Assembly: GCA_905221605.1 (NCBI GenBank)
Contig: CAJNDS010002468.1
Span: forward strand, 970,001-1,034,000
Reading direction: 5' to 3'
Source of the DNA: Symbiodinium natans
Taxonomy: Eukaryota; Sar; Dinophyceae; Suessiales; Symbiodiniaceae
Length of the DNA: 64,000 nt
Numbering within the stretch: position 1 is the first letter of the stretch; each line of letters starts with the position of its first letter. This document shows, in pieces, positions 20,010-27,124 of the stretch. The position numbers were made by a program, and so were the translations under genes. The notes under the pieces were generated by a model. The model was not told where the DNA came from, searched no databases, and saw nothing but the letters and a program-made list of their open reading frames with translations.

Positions 20010-22004
20010 GGTAGGGTTTAGGGTTTAGGGTTTAGGGTTTAGGGTTTAGGGTTTAGGGTTTAGGGTTTAGGGTCTAGGGTTGCAGGCTTTGGCAGGGTGC
20101 TTCAAAGACAATTCCACGATCACGTGCATCAACCTCGCAGAAAACATCATCGGCGATGTGGGTGCCAAGGCCCGTGTCGGCTGCCTCACTTTGCCTCCCT
20201 GCAAAACTCCCTGTTGTCCTAAACCCTAAACCCTGTTGGTTGTCAGGAGTTGGCAGTGGGTTTCAAGCACAATTCCGCGGTCACGCACATCGAGCTGGAA
20301 AACAACAACGTCGGCGCTGCAGGCGCTGAGGCCCTGGCACGAATAAAGACTCTTCTATGTGTGTATTCTTTTAGCGTGTATATGTATATGTGTATATATA
20401 TATATATATATAAATTCTAGTAGAGCATGTTGATTATGAAGCATAGTCTACAATTTCATACTTGTATAGTATATTATATTATGGTACTATCGTATAACGT
20501 AATTATATAAGCAAATATTTGTACAGTTTACTGTAGTACATGATATTCTGCAGACATTGAGCATGTCAGGCTTTGGCAGGGTGCCTCGTGGAAAATTCCA
20601 CGGTGACGCGCCTCGACATCTCATCGAACAACATCGGCGATGCAGGTGCTGAGGCCCTTCTCGGCTGTCTCATTGCATCTACATAACGCAGTATACTTTA
20701 AAAAGACATAAGATACTCTAACAGTCTTTAATGTGCTATACAAATATAATATACTGCACTAGATTGAAAATTCTAACTATAAGAAATATCATACACTGTA
20801 CTATAACTACTGAAAAGTTCTAACTAGAATAACTGAACAAACATGTAGGTATATAATATATGTATATACACAAATGATTGAAACTGCTTCCCCAGGCTCT
20901 GGCAGGCTGCCTCAGGCTCAATTCCGCGGTCACCCGCCTCGACCTCGCAAGCAACAAGATCGGCGATGCGGGTACTGAGGCAACCCTGGAGGGGGTTTTA
21001 GGGTTTAGGGTTTAGGGTTTAGGGTTTAGGGTTGCCTCCCCTTTAAGCCTCCCTGCAAAATTCCTTGTGGTCCTAAACCCTTAGCCCTAAACCCTAAATC
21101 CTAAACCCTAAACCCTCAACTAAACCCTAAATCCGAAACCCTAAGCCTTCAACCCTGTTGTTTCAGGTTCTGGCAAGGTGCCTCAAGGAGAATTCCACGG
21201 TCACGCACATCAACCTTGGGCTGAATAGCATCGGCGATGCAGGTGCTGAGGCCCTGCCGGGTGTCTGGGGAGCCTCGGTTCTTTTCTCGGGTTTAGGGTT
21301 TAGGGTTTAGGGTTTAGGGTTTAGGGTTTAGGGTTTAGGGTTTAGGGTTGCAGGCTTTGGCAGGGTGCCTCGAAAGCAACGACACAGTCACGCACATCGA
21401 GCTCGCATACAACTTCATCGGCGCCACAGGGGCTGAGGCCTTGCGGGCTGCTTTTGTTGAATCACATCAAAATTCCCTAAACCCTAAACCCTAAACCCTA
21501 AACCTTAAACCCTGTTCGTTGTCAGGCTTTGGCAGGGTGCCTCAAGCACAACACCACGGTCACGCACATCGACCTTGCAAACAACCACTTCGCAAGCCCT
21601 GAGGCCGTTTAGGGTTTAGGGTTTAGGGTTTAGGGTTTAGGGTTTAGGGTTTAGGGTTTAGGGTTTAGGGTTTAGGGTTTAGGGCTACATCCGAGCCTCG
21701 CTCCCTCTCTCCTTCGCCCCCAAGTATAGCCCTAGGGTACATATACGGGTGCTTACTTGAAGTGGGGCAGAACTACACTTACGCCTGGGCGATAGCCCTA
21801 AACCCTAAACCCTAAACCCTAAACCCTAGACCCTAGACCCTAGACCCTAGACCCAAAACCCTAAACCCTAAACCTTAAACCCTAAACCCTAAACCTTCGA
21901 GCCCCCGGCCCCCTGAGGCTTTCCGTCCGCCGCCTGAGGCCCTCCGAGCCATTGAGGCGGCCCTCGAGCGCAACCGTGATCTGGCACAGCGGGCGCAGGC
22001 TAGC
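11960..22004 (+). CDS. Gene A: multi-exon LRR protein, intron-rich copy
   Basis: Exons supported by comparison with gene B: 11960-12037, 12273-about 12313, 12628-12700, 12858-12887, then the large domain exon split into pieces from 13062 to 15269, 15377-15430, LRR module 1 (16223-about 18195), acidic linker 18576-18638, LRR module 2 (19305-21603) and cap 21939. Substitutions against B are largely synonymous (for example DAQIGLVRVETLGL at 12273), and all frames close when the introns are removed, so the gene looks functional. LRR modules of this kind bind proteins; the N-terminal domain has SHSWE, PDP and RGWC motifs. Possibly a sensor-type TIR-LRR protein, unproven. Introns use GT, GC and GA donors. 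Whether the two LRR modules form one gene or two is open. Confidence 0.8.
12046..12212 (+). repeat. Telomeric array with TTTGGGG and TTCAGGG variants
   Basis: TTTAGGG units with homogeneous blocks of variants, inside the intron between the 11960 and 12273 exons. Confidence 0.9.
12701..12857 (+). mobile_element. Family F introner carrying a telomeric tract, GT-AG intron
   Basis: Flanked by GTAG on both sides (12701-12704 and 12858-12861). The element runs CTGGGTCTTGGAGTACTATA to GGTCTACTCCAAAGCTAAG with partly inverted ends. Its interior matches 47482 and 59606, which lack the (CCCTAAA)n tract found here after CCTAAAAAGTA. Gene B has no intron at this place (CAACTAGTGGATGG). Removal joins 73 + 30 nt into the 103-nt exon seen intact in B. 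Confidence 0.9.
12888..13061 (+). mobile_element. Family B introner, shared by genes A and B, GT-AG intron
   Basis: GTGA on both sides. Starts CTTAGGGAGACTTGG and ends GGGTTCCAAGTTCAGTAGAAG. Gene B has the same family at the same codon (28085-28193), so this insertion predates the duplication. Confidence 0.85.
13062..15269 (+). CDS. Gene A N-terminal domain, split into eight pieces
   Basis: Coding pieces 13062-13180, 13299-13442, 13564-13753, 14166-14257, 14592-14829 (minus a 134-bp internal intron), 14958-15088 and 15234-15269 join into 816 nt, 272 codons, without a stop. Gene B carries the same domain in one 813-nt exon; the one-codon difference lies in a variable stretch near 14240. Motifs in order: KKAIVCSISHSWETREHPDP, DVWIFYDYVSLFQFER, ESFRRAMANMHILYAHEF, PYRDRGWCKAEVEWS. 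Such SHxWE/PDP/RGWC sequences with alternating hydrophobic strands recall TIR-like domains of protists; I did not confirm the fold. It lies before LRR modules. Confidence 0.85.
13181..13298 (+). mobile_element. Family I introner, GA-AG intron
   Basis: GATA on both sides. Ends CTAGGACCCGGAGT and ACTCCTGGGTCTAG are imperfect inverted repeats. Donor GATA, acceptor TCTAG|G. A relative lies at about 16102-16219. Absent from gene B. Confidence 0.92.
13443..13563 (+). mobile_element. Family A introner, GT-AG intron
   Basis: GTAT on both sides. Left end CTTGGTAGCCCAGTGG and right end TTACTGGGCTACCAAG form a 14-bp perfect inverted repeat core. No telomeric units inside, so this is the clean form of the family. 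Relatives: 1437, about 14435 and 46515. Gene B reads CTGTACGCACATG with no intron. Confidence 0.95.
13754..14165 (+). mobile_element. GA-AG intron with (CCCTAAAA)n array
   Basis: GAAT on both sides; starts CTCAGTAGGCCC and ends ACATCTTAG, with poor inverted similarity beyond the CT/AG ends. Inside is a homogeneous array of the 8-bp variant CCCTAAAA (13972-14096). Absent from gene B. Confidence 0.85.
14258..14591 (+). mobile_element. GA-AG intron with a disrupted family A element and TTTAGGG arrays
   Basis: GAAG/GAAA at the junctions, left end CTTGG, right end GGGCAGCCAAG. At 14430 GGGTAGCCCAGTGGTACCCT repeats the family A interior; TTTAGGG arrays lie on both sides of it and interrupt the element. 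Absent from gene B. Confidence 0.8.
14615..14774 (+). repeat. 26-bp exon duplication around a CCCTAAA tract
   Basis: CCGACGTGTTTCAGGAGCAG... at 14615-14640 and its copy (one mismatch) at 14749-14774 flank 108 bp of CCCTAAA sequence. Gene B has the exon segment once. The repeat contains TTTCAG|GAGCAG, so a GA-AG intron of 134 bp fits, for example 14630-14763, and restores the frame. No inverted ends or 4-bp TSD, unlike its neighbours. Confidence 0.9.
14830..14957 (+). mobile_element. GC-AG introner with perfect 11-bp inverted ends
   Basis: GCAC/GCAT at the junctions; ends CTGGGACCCTA and TAGGGTCCCAG are exact inverted repeats. A short TTTAGGG run lies inside. Absent from gene B (CGCATCTTTTACGAG). 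Confidence 0.92.
15089..15233 (+). mobile_element. Family B introner, new insertion, GA-AG intron
   Basis: GATT on both sides. CTTAGGGATACTTGGAA at the left, AAGAAACAGCT inside and GGGGTTCCAAGTTCAGTATAG at the right match the shared intron at 12888/28085. This copy is absent from gene B, so the family was active after the duplication or was lost from B. Confidence 0.92.
15377..18195 (+). CDS. Gene A LRR module 1
   Basis: Exon 15377-15430 (AIASHKTLRELKVLMVAQ), then LRR exons 16223-16306, 16647-16730, 16896-16979, 17065-17148, 17550-17633 and 17767-about 17850, each 84 nt and 28 residues of the pattern ALAxCLKxNxTVTHIDLxxN then IGDAGAE. This is the ribonuclease-inhibitor class of LRR. Introns start GC or G at the final GAG|GCC and end CAG|GCTTTGGC. 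The last repeat is degenerate. A cap exon from 18128 reads AMDAIETALKRNRDVAKQVQ then AGL. Gene B has only three such repeats in this module. Confidence 0.82.
15495..15770. other. Intron interior with GA microsatellite
   Basis: Part of intron 15431-16222. It holds a TTTGGGG/TTTAGGG run, an ordinary-composition stretch and a short (AG)n tract at 15713-15731. An 81-codon frame crosses it but has no support. Confidence 0.6.
16102..16219 (+). mobile_element. Family I introner in an LRR intron
   Basis: CTAGGATGCC... at the left and GGGCACCCTTTTTTCATCCTAGGTT... at the right match the 13185 element (GGGCGCTCTTTTTTATTCCTAG). GTT stands at both inner junctions. It sits at the CTCCCTGTTGTT found near the 3' end of the short introns of gene B. 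Confidence 0.7.
16318..16436 (+). repeat. Telomeric array (CCCTAAA)n
   Basis: About 17 units inside intron 16307-16646. Confidence 0.95.
16535..16643. mobile_element. 109-bp palindromic element G in an LRR intron
   Basis: CCCAGAGACTCCA at the left and TGGAGTCTCTGGG at the right are exact inverted repeats, followed inward by a second pair (ATCCCTTAATTAAGGAA and TTCCTTAATTAAGGGAT). It ends two bases before the CAG acceptor of exon 16647. Confidence 0.85.
17160..17505 (+). repeat. Long telomeric array (TTTAGGG)n in an LRR intron
   Basis: About 48 units with only a few short units (TTAGGG, TTTAGG). It fills most of intron 17149-17549. Confidence 0.97.
18200..18570. other. Intron between cap 1 and linker
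   Basis: TTTAGGG/TTTGGGG run (18217-18332), unique sequence and a TA-rich microsatellite (about 18480-18515). No exon recognised. Confidence 0.6.
18576..18638 (+). CDS. Gene A acidic linker exon
   Basis: After GCTAG: AVESDEEPEGPSVLPGHPRM then Q, 63 nt. Gene B 32370-32432 reads AVETEDEEEGETMLPGHPRL then Q, the same length. Both are followed by a GA donor (GATAGGG/GAAAGGG). It links LRR module 1 to module 2. Confidence 0.8.
19305..22004 (+). CDS. Gene A LRR module 2 and cap
   Basis: Nine LRR exons: 19305-19388, 19694-19777, 20086-20169, 20247-20330, 20570-20653, 20896-20979, 21167-21250, 21354-21437 and 21526-21603. All are 84 nt except the last (78). The first (ALVQLLEENSVADSLELAGH) is a divergent capping repeat matched by 32510 in B. 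The cap exon at 21939 reads ALRAIEAALERNRDLAQRAQ then AS. Gene B also has nine repeats here. Introns range from about 77 to 305 bp; most carry telomeric tracts. Confidence 0.85.
19407..19660 (+). repeat. Telomeric array with GATTAGG variant block
   Basis: TTTAGGG units followed by four GGGATTA units and looser variants, in intron 19389-19693. Confidence 0.9.
19826..20083 (+). repeat. Telomeric array with TTGAGGG block
   Basis: TTTAGGG units with a homogeneous run of TTGAGGG at 19976-20011, in intron 19778-20085. Such a block looks like local slippage rather than fresh telomerase product. Confidence 0.92.
20331..20569 (+). other. AT-rich LRR intron without telomeric repeats
   Basis: Between exons 20247-20330 and 20570-20653. 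AT-rich with a (TA)n tract at 20393-20412. Unlike almost every other intron of gene A it has no TTTAGGG. The next intron, 20654-20895, is of the same type. Confidence 0.8.
20654..20895 (+). other. Second AT-rich LRR intron without telomeric repeats
   Basis: Low-GC intron with ATATAATATG-type sequence near 20850. The short motif AGTATA/ATACT recurs in both this intron and the previous one, but I see no clear homology. Confidence 0.75.
21605..21684 (+). repeat. Telomeric array (TTTAGGG)n
   Basis: Follows GAGGCCG of the last LRR exon directly, so the array begins within a few bases of the donor. Confidence 0.95.
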
Positions 22005-22115
22005 TTGAAAGCACTTCACCTACTTCGGGTTTGGGGTTTAAGGTTTAGGGTTTGGGGTTTATTTGGCTACTTGAACCTTTTGACTTGTCAGGATTTCCAG
22101 GGGATACTTCTAAGC

Positions 22116-22212
22116 AAGGGTCCATGTACCTATAAAGACTATAGAGCGGATATAAAAGGCCTTGAAGCTACCATACGGGAGCCCCTTTGAGGCCCAAGCA
22201 TCTACATGGACC
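22116..22212. mobile_element. Small inverted-repeat element
   Basis: GGGTCCATGTA at about 22117 and TACATGGACCC at about 22203 are inverted repeats around about 75 bp. A related sequence with AAGCATATA and GTACATAGACCC lies at 18940-19160. Family membership is uncertain. Confidence 0.5.
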
Positions 22213-22219
22213 CTGAGGG

Positions 22220-23220
22220 CAGAACTTCGCCATACTTCGCCATATCGCACAGTAAGCAAAGCATTTAATGTTTATAGGGTTTAGGTTTTAGGGTTGAGGG
22301 TTTAGGATGAACTGCCCGTAGCCTCAAACAGTATGTCTCGTTTAACTACCTGAAAATTTGGCGGCTAGATGGCCCCCGCATTGGCTCGGGTCTACCTTGT
22401 AGGGCTCCAAGTAAGCAAAGAGTACATGCATTCGGGTCGAACCTCCGTAAATAATTCGAATCTCCGTATATAATTCCCGACTGTGGCACTCGAGTTTACG
22501 GTTTCGGGTTTAGGGTTTGGGGTTCAGGGTTTAGGGATGATCCAGGTCATGAACCTTCCTTTGGGTGCAAGGTGAGGAGTCCAGGGTGATGACGCTGCCG
22601 AAAAGCAATGGGTAAACTAAGAACCCCCAAAGCCCCTAAACTTAAACCCTATAAGCCCTGCAAGCCCTACAAACCCCACAAAGCCCCACACAAACCCTAC
22701 ATCACCCCCTGCACAGGCCCTCCATGAACCCTGCACGAACTCAAGCTCTACACCTGAGGCGCCGGCCCCTGCCTCGGCCCAGCCCTAGCGCCGTGACCGC
22801 GTCGCGAGCACGCGGAGGAGCGGGTGCCTCAGGGTTTGGGATTTAGGGTTTGGGTTTAGGATTTAAGGTTTAGGTCTTAGGAAACCTGTTGCAAATAAGC
22901 AAGGGACCTGAGTTTAAGACTATATGGAAAGTAGAGGTTTTCCGATTGAAATACAAAGAAAACACAGGTTTTCCTTAGAACACATATATATATATATAGA
23001 ACATAGAGGTTCCCCTACTAAGTAAATACAGGTTTACCCTAGTAAAAAATCACAACAAATGGAGGTTTTCCTAATGACATACCGAGAATGTAGAGGTTTT
23101 CCTAGTAACATAGAGATCAAGCCCTAAATCCTTACAAAAATCCAAAAAATATTCCAGACCCTTGTTTTGGTGGGTTGTGTGGGGAGGGGGGGAGGCGGGG
23201 GTAGTTCAGTGCATATTCAG
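22220..23220. other. Spacer between segments A and B, no gene seen
   Basis: Degenerate TTTAGGG/CCCTAAA sequence. At 22920-23115 a loosely repeated AT-rich block contains AGGTTTTCCTAGTAACATAG-like units. No reading frame is supported. Confidence 0.6.
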
Positions 23221-23225
23221 GGCCG

Positions 23226-23325
23226 ACCCTACCCTAAACCCTAACCCCTAAACCCTAAACCCTAAACCCTAAACCCTAAACCCTAAACCCTAAACCCTAA
23301 ACCCTAAACCCTAAACCCTAAACCT
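23226..23325 (+). repeat. Telomeric array (CCCTAAA)n
   Basis: About 14 units bordering the satellite block that follows. Confidence 0.95.
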
Positions 23326-23369
23326 CTCTACCATATAAATAAATGTTAAACACGAAAAGGGAATCGGAC

Positions 23370-23712
23370 CCCCCATTGTTCAGCACGAATTTGGGAATTG
23401 ATCCATTTCGGCCCTTCTGACCCCTTTGCCCCCATCGTTCAGCACGAATTCCATTTCCGGCCCCCCTCTGACCCATCATTGTTCATGGGAATTTGATCCA
23501 TTTTGGCCCCTCTGACCCCTCTGACCCCCATTGTTCAGCACGAATTTGGGAATTTGATCCATTTCGGCCCCTCTGACCCCTCTGGCCCCCCACTGTTCAG
23601 CACGAATTTGGGAATTTGATCCATTTTGGCCTCCTCTGACCCCTCTGACCCCCCATTGTTCAGCACGAATAATTTGATCCATTTTGGCCTCTCTGACCCC
23701 TTTGACCCCCAG
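23370..23712 (+). repeat. Satellite, period about 62-64 bp
   Basis: Five to six units containing TTGATCCATTTTGGCC, TCTGACCCCTCTGACCCC and TTGTTCAGCACGAATTTGGG. Spacing of the TGTTCAG core is 62 and 64 bp where measured. Frames on either strand are repeat artefacts. Confidence 0.9.
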
Positions 23713-24215
23713 GTGTTTAAGGTTTCAGGGCTTCAAGGCCTGGTTTTTAGGGTTTCAAGGCCTCACAGCCTGGTGTTTAGGGTTTCAGGGTTTCAAGGCC
23801 TGGTGTTTAGGGTTTCACGGCCTCACGGCTTGGTGTTTAGGTTTTCAGGGCCTCACGGCTTGGTGTTTAGGGTTTCAAGGCCTCACGACCTGGTGTTTAG
23901 GGTTTCAGGGTCTCAAGGCCTGGTGTTTAGGGTTTCAAGGCTCACGGCCTCGTGTTTATAGGGTTTCAGGGCCTCAAGGCCTGGTGTCTAGGGTTTCAAG
24001 GCCTCACGGGTTTCAGGGCCTCAAGGCCTAGTGGTTAGGGTTTCAAGGCGGCCTAGGGTTTAGGGCTTCAGGGCCTCAAGGCCTGGCGTTTAGGGTTTTA
24101 GGGTTTTAGCCTCAAGGCCTGGTGTTTAGGGTGTTCCTCAAGGGCTGGTGTTTAGGGTTTCAAGGCCTTGGGGTTTCAGGGCCTCAAGGCCTGGTGTTTA
24201 GGGTTTCAAGGCCTG
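23713..24215 (+). repeat. 30-bp satellite containing TTTAGGG
   Basis: About 16 units of 30 bp, each with TGGTGTTTAGGGTTTCAAGG and CCTCACGGCC. A single telomeric unit is embedded in each monomer, so the satellite probably grew from a mosaic of a telomeric unit and another sequence. Confidence 0.92.
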
Positions 24216-24392
24216 GCGTGGCTTGTGTTAAGTGCTTGGTACTACGGCGTGATTGTTTTTGTGTATTGGTGCATCCGAAGAGAATATAATTAACCTTCTA
24301 TTTTCATAATGGTATGGGATTCTTTGGGCGGGTGGGTTTTTTCCGTTGCCTAGACACACTGCTGGACTAGTAAATGCTCGAACTTGAGATGC

Positions 24393-24612
24393 TGAACCCT
24401 AAACCCTAAACCCTAAAAACCCTAAACCCTAAACCCTAAACCCTAAACCCTAAACCCTAAACCCTAAACCCTAAACCCTAAACCCTAAACCCTAAACCCT
24501 AAACCCCTAATCCTGAACCCTAAACCCGAAACCCTAAACCCTAAACCCTAAACCCTAAACCCTAAACCCTAAACCCTAAACCCTAAACCCTAAACCCTAA
24601 ACCCTAAACCCT
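24393..24612 (+). repeat. Telomeric array (CCCTAAA)n
   Basis: About 30 units with few variants, just left of segment B. Confidence 0.96.
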
Positions 24613-24803
24613 ACCCACTGCACCTTCATTCCTAAGCCCCAAACCCTACATTGAGCGTTCATGGGTAGGTCCAAGAAAGGTCGGGGCCGCCAAGTGACTG
24701 GTACCTGAGCTAGAATCCTCATGTGGGGTGTGTTTCGGTTTAGGCTTTAGGGTTTAGGGTTTAGGGCGCTTCAGGTATTGGGGTTTAGGGCGAGCCCCTG
24801 ACG

Positions 24804-24860
24804 TGGAGCCAGGTCGCCGCGAAGCAATCTCAACCAGAGGTTGCCGAGATTGACGCATAG
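24804..24860 (+). CDS. Small conserved exon, left end of segment B
   Basis: Reads WSQVAAKQSQPEVAEIDA then TAG, paralogue of 8872-8931. It marks the left boundary of the duplicated segment. Confidence 0.5.
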   Translation, partial: WSQVAAKQSQPEVAEIDA

Positions 24861-25599
24861 GGCCAAAAAGACTAAAACCCTAAACCCGAAAGGGCTTAGG
24901 AAACCCTAAACCCTAAAACCCTAAACCCTAAACCCTAAACCCGAAAGGGCTTAGGGCCCTAGGGGTTGGCCCATGGGTTTAGAGGTGGGGCTTACGAAAG
25001 TAGGTTCCGGCACTTAGGCTTTACAGGCTCCAACTCAGCTTTTGGGTGAACCCAGGTGAAACCCTGAACCCTAAACCCCAAAGCCCTTAACCCCGCTCTG
25101 GGCTACTCAAATCTGGGTTTTTGGGGCGTGTAGAGCTTGACGGGTCCAAAGGGATGAAAGGTTCCATGGGATTCATAACTCCCCCAACACCGTGGACCTA
25201 GAATCCAAAGCCAGTACAGCCCTGAATCCCTCAACCCCTAAACCGTACTCAAACCCGTAAAACATGCTCAGCCCGAAATCCCTCCAACACTCGAGCTCTG
25301 AAGCCTATAGCCGAACTATGCCGAACTTAACCCACAGCCCTTCGAAACTCCGACAAGCCCTACTAAAGCCCGAAGCCCTTCTTGTGTGTCCCAAATCCAA
25401 GCCCTAGAGATTGGAACCTGGTTTATACGGGGTGTATCTGGGATGGGGCGTAAAGGGTTTGGGGTCTATAGGGCTCAGGGTCACTGATGGCTTTGCCCTC
25501 TCCGCAGCGATGATGTTCACTTTGAGGTTTGTTGGCAGTCAGCCAATTCTGACCACATAAGTACTACCAAACCTACTGTTTAACACCATAAGCTATATG

Positions 25600-25960
25600 C
25601 CAGCCTGCTATATAAGAAGTTCGATTGAAAAGAATCCTATTTGTAAGCATAAGTGTAACCACACCACGCGTGCGCGCTCACCCTCTGCGGTCTCTGAGCC
25701 CCTCTCATGGCGGATGCTGGCCAGACACATTGCAGTGGACACTGTGGCAATCTTTCAGTCATAGGCATAGTGCAGTAATGTTGTTAAGAAGCGAAGCACA
25801 AGGAACCACCTATGAATCATTTGAGAAGATTGTAGGAACATTTATGAGTAAGACCAAGGTCCATGAAGGTTGGCCCTACTTGGGGTTTTGGCTGGGGTTC
25901 CGATCTTGGGGGCTTCGGGTTCTAGGGTTTAGGCTGTTTAGGGTCTCTAAACCCTAAACC
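25600..25960 (+). other. Segment B block homologous to 9600-10100
   Basis: CGTGCGCGCTCACCCTCTGC (25670), CTCATGGCGGATGCTGG (about 25705) and GTAGGAACATTTATGAG...TGGGGGCTT match 9612-9632, 9803 and 10027-10090 in the same order. Segment A has telomeric arrays between these blocks and segment B does not. 25960-27100 shows no exon I can support, apart from a C-run at about 26911. Confidence 0.7.
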
Positions 25961-27124
25961 CTAAACTTCGAGTGCATGGACTTTCACATCTCTGACGCTT
26001 GACGAGGTCTTCTGGCGGGAAGGCGATGAGGGGCCTCCAACATCCCTACTTAGAAGTTCACGGGTAGTTATAGCTGGGCCTGGCAGTAGGGATACTGTAG
26101 TCATAGCTGGTGTATTTGAGTTTCTCTGATCCTGCATACAGCTAACCAAGAACCTCTTACCCGAAACATCCCTAAGCCCCGAAAGCCTAAACCCCTAAGC
26201 CCCTAAACCCTTTGAGCCCAAGGACGACAGTAGCTGGCAATGGGATGCGTAGTCACCTCAATTGAGGCGCAGTCCACTGCGGAATGGGCTTTCGGTCAGG
26301 GTGGAAGGGAGCGGGGAGGGGGGGTGTTTGGTTGTGGGGCGTAGGGGGTTCAGAGTTCAGGATGTAGAGTTCATGGCACGCGTTTCATGCTTTAGGGCTT
26401 GTGGCTACAGAAGTCAAATGGTACGGTGCAGTGGTTGACAGCATTGAAACGAGACAGAACAGATTCGTATGGTCTCTACAGGGATGACCCTCACACAAGT
26501 CTTGCTTGTCTTTCCTTGTTGCTGCCGGTTGTTACTGTTGTGACGCCTATAGCTCATGTTTGTCATCTTCATGGCAATACTGAAGGCTTTTCTATTAACG
26601 TTGCTGGTGTTCGTAGGGTCGGCCTGGATTGTTGCGCGTGTAGATACTTACATCTGTCTTTTCAAAAAGCTTTGTGAGTAGGACGGGCGCCGATCCCAAA
26701 GTGTCGGGCTTAGACTATCCTAAACTCCTAAATCCTACACCCCAAACGCTGAACACTTCTTTTAGCTTTTTATTCATCAGTATCACGCCTCACTTATGGG
26801 GTAAGCCCTTTTGGCTTCAAGGGTTTAGGGACTAGTAGGGGCTTTCAACAAAGCTTCGAGGTTTTGGAAGTCTAGGCTGCGCAAATCCCTCAACCCTCAA
26901 CCCTCAGCCCCCCCCCCCCCCCGCAATTTCTTAAAGGGGTTTTCGGGTTCACAGGGTTTAGGATAGAGTCGGAAAGAGAGTTCCTTGTCCATGCTGCATT
27001 TCTGAGGGTTTTGGGTTCAGCGTTTGACATCGTTGGAGCGATACAGAGCAGCTTCGATGTGTCTTGGGTCGGGATGACCTTTGCTGTTGTGAGGTGTGAC
27101 GGCAAATTGTCTTGAAGCTCTCAG

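Noticed and set aside
23626-24031. Frames over the 30-bp satellite
   Set aside because: Two overlapping frames are open because 30 is divisible by three; no domain.
23370-24215. Possible CRISPR-like array
   Set aside because: Repeats are contiguous and degenerate with no unique spacers, in a eukaryotic context.
26797-26820. Possible relict of the dinoflagellate spliced leader (GTAAGCCCTTTTGGCTTCAAG)
   Set aside because: It resembles the end of the known leader but needs an insertion and several mismatches, and no gene follows it.
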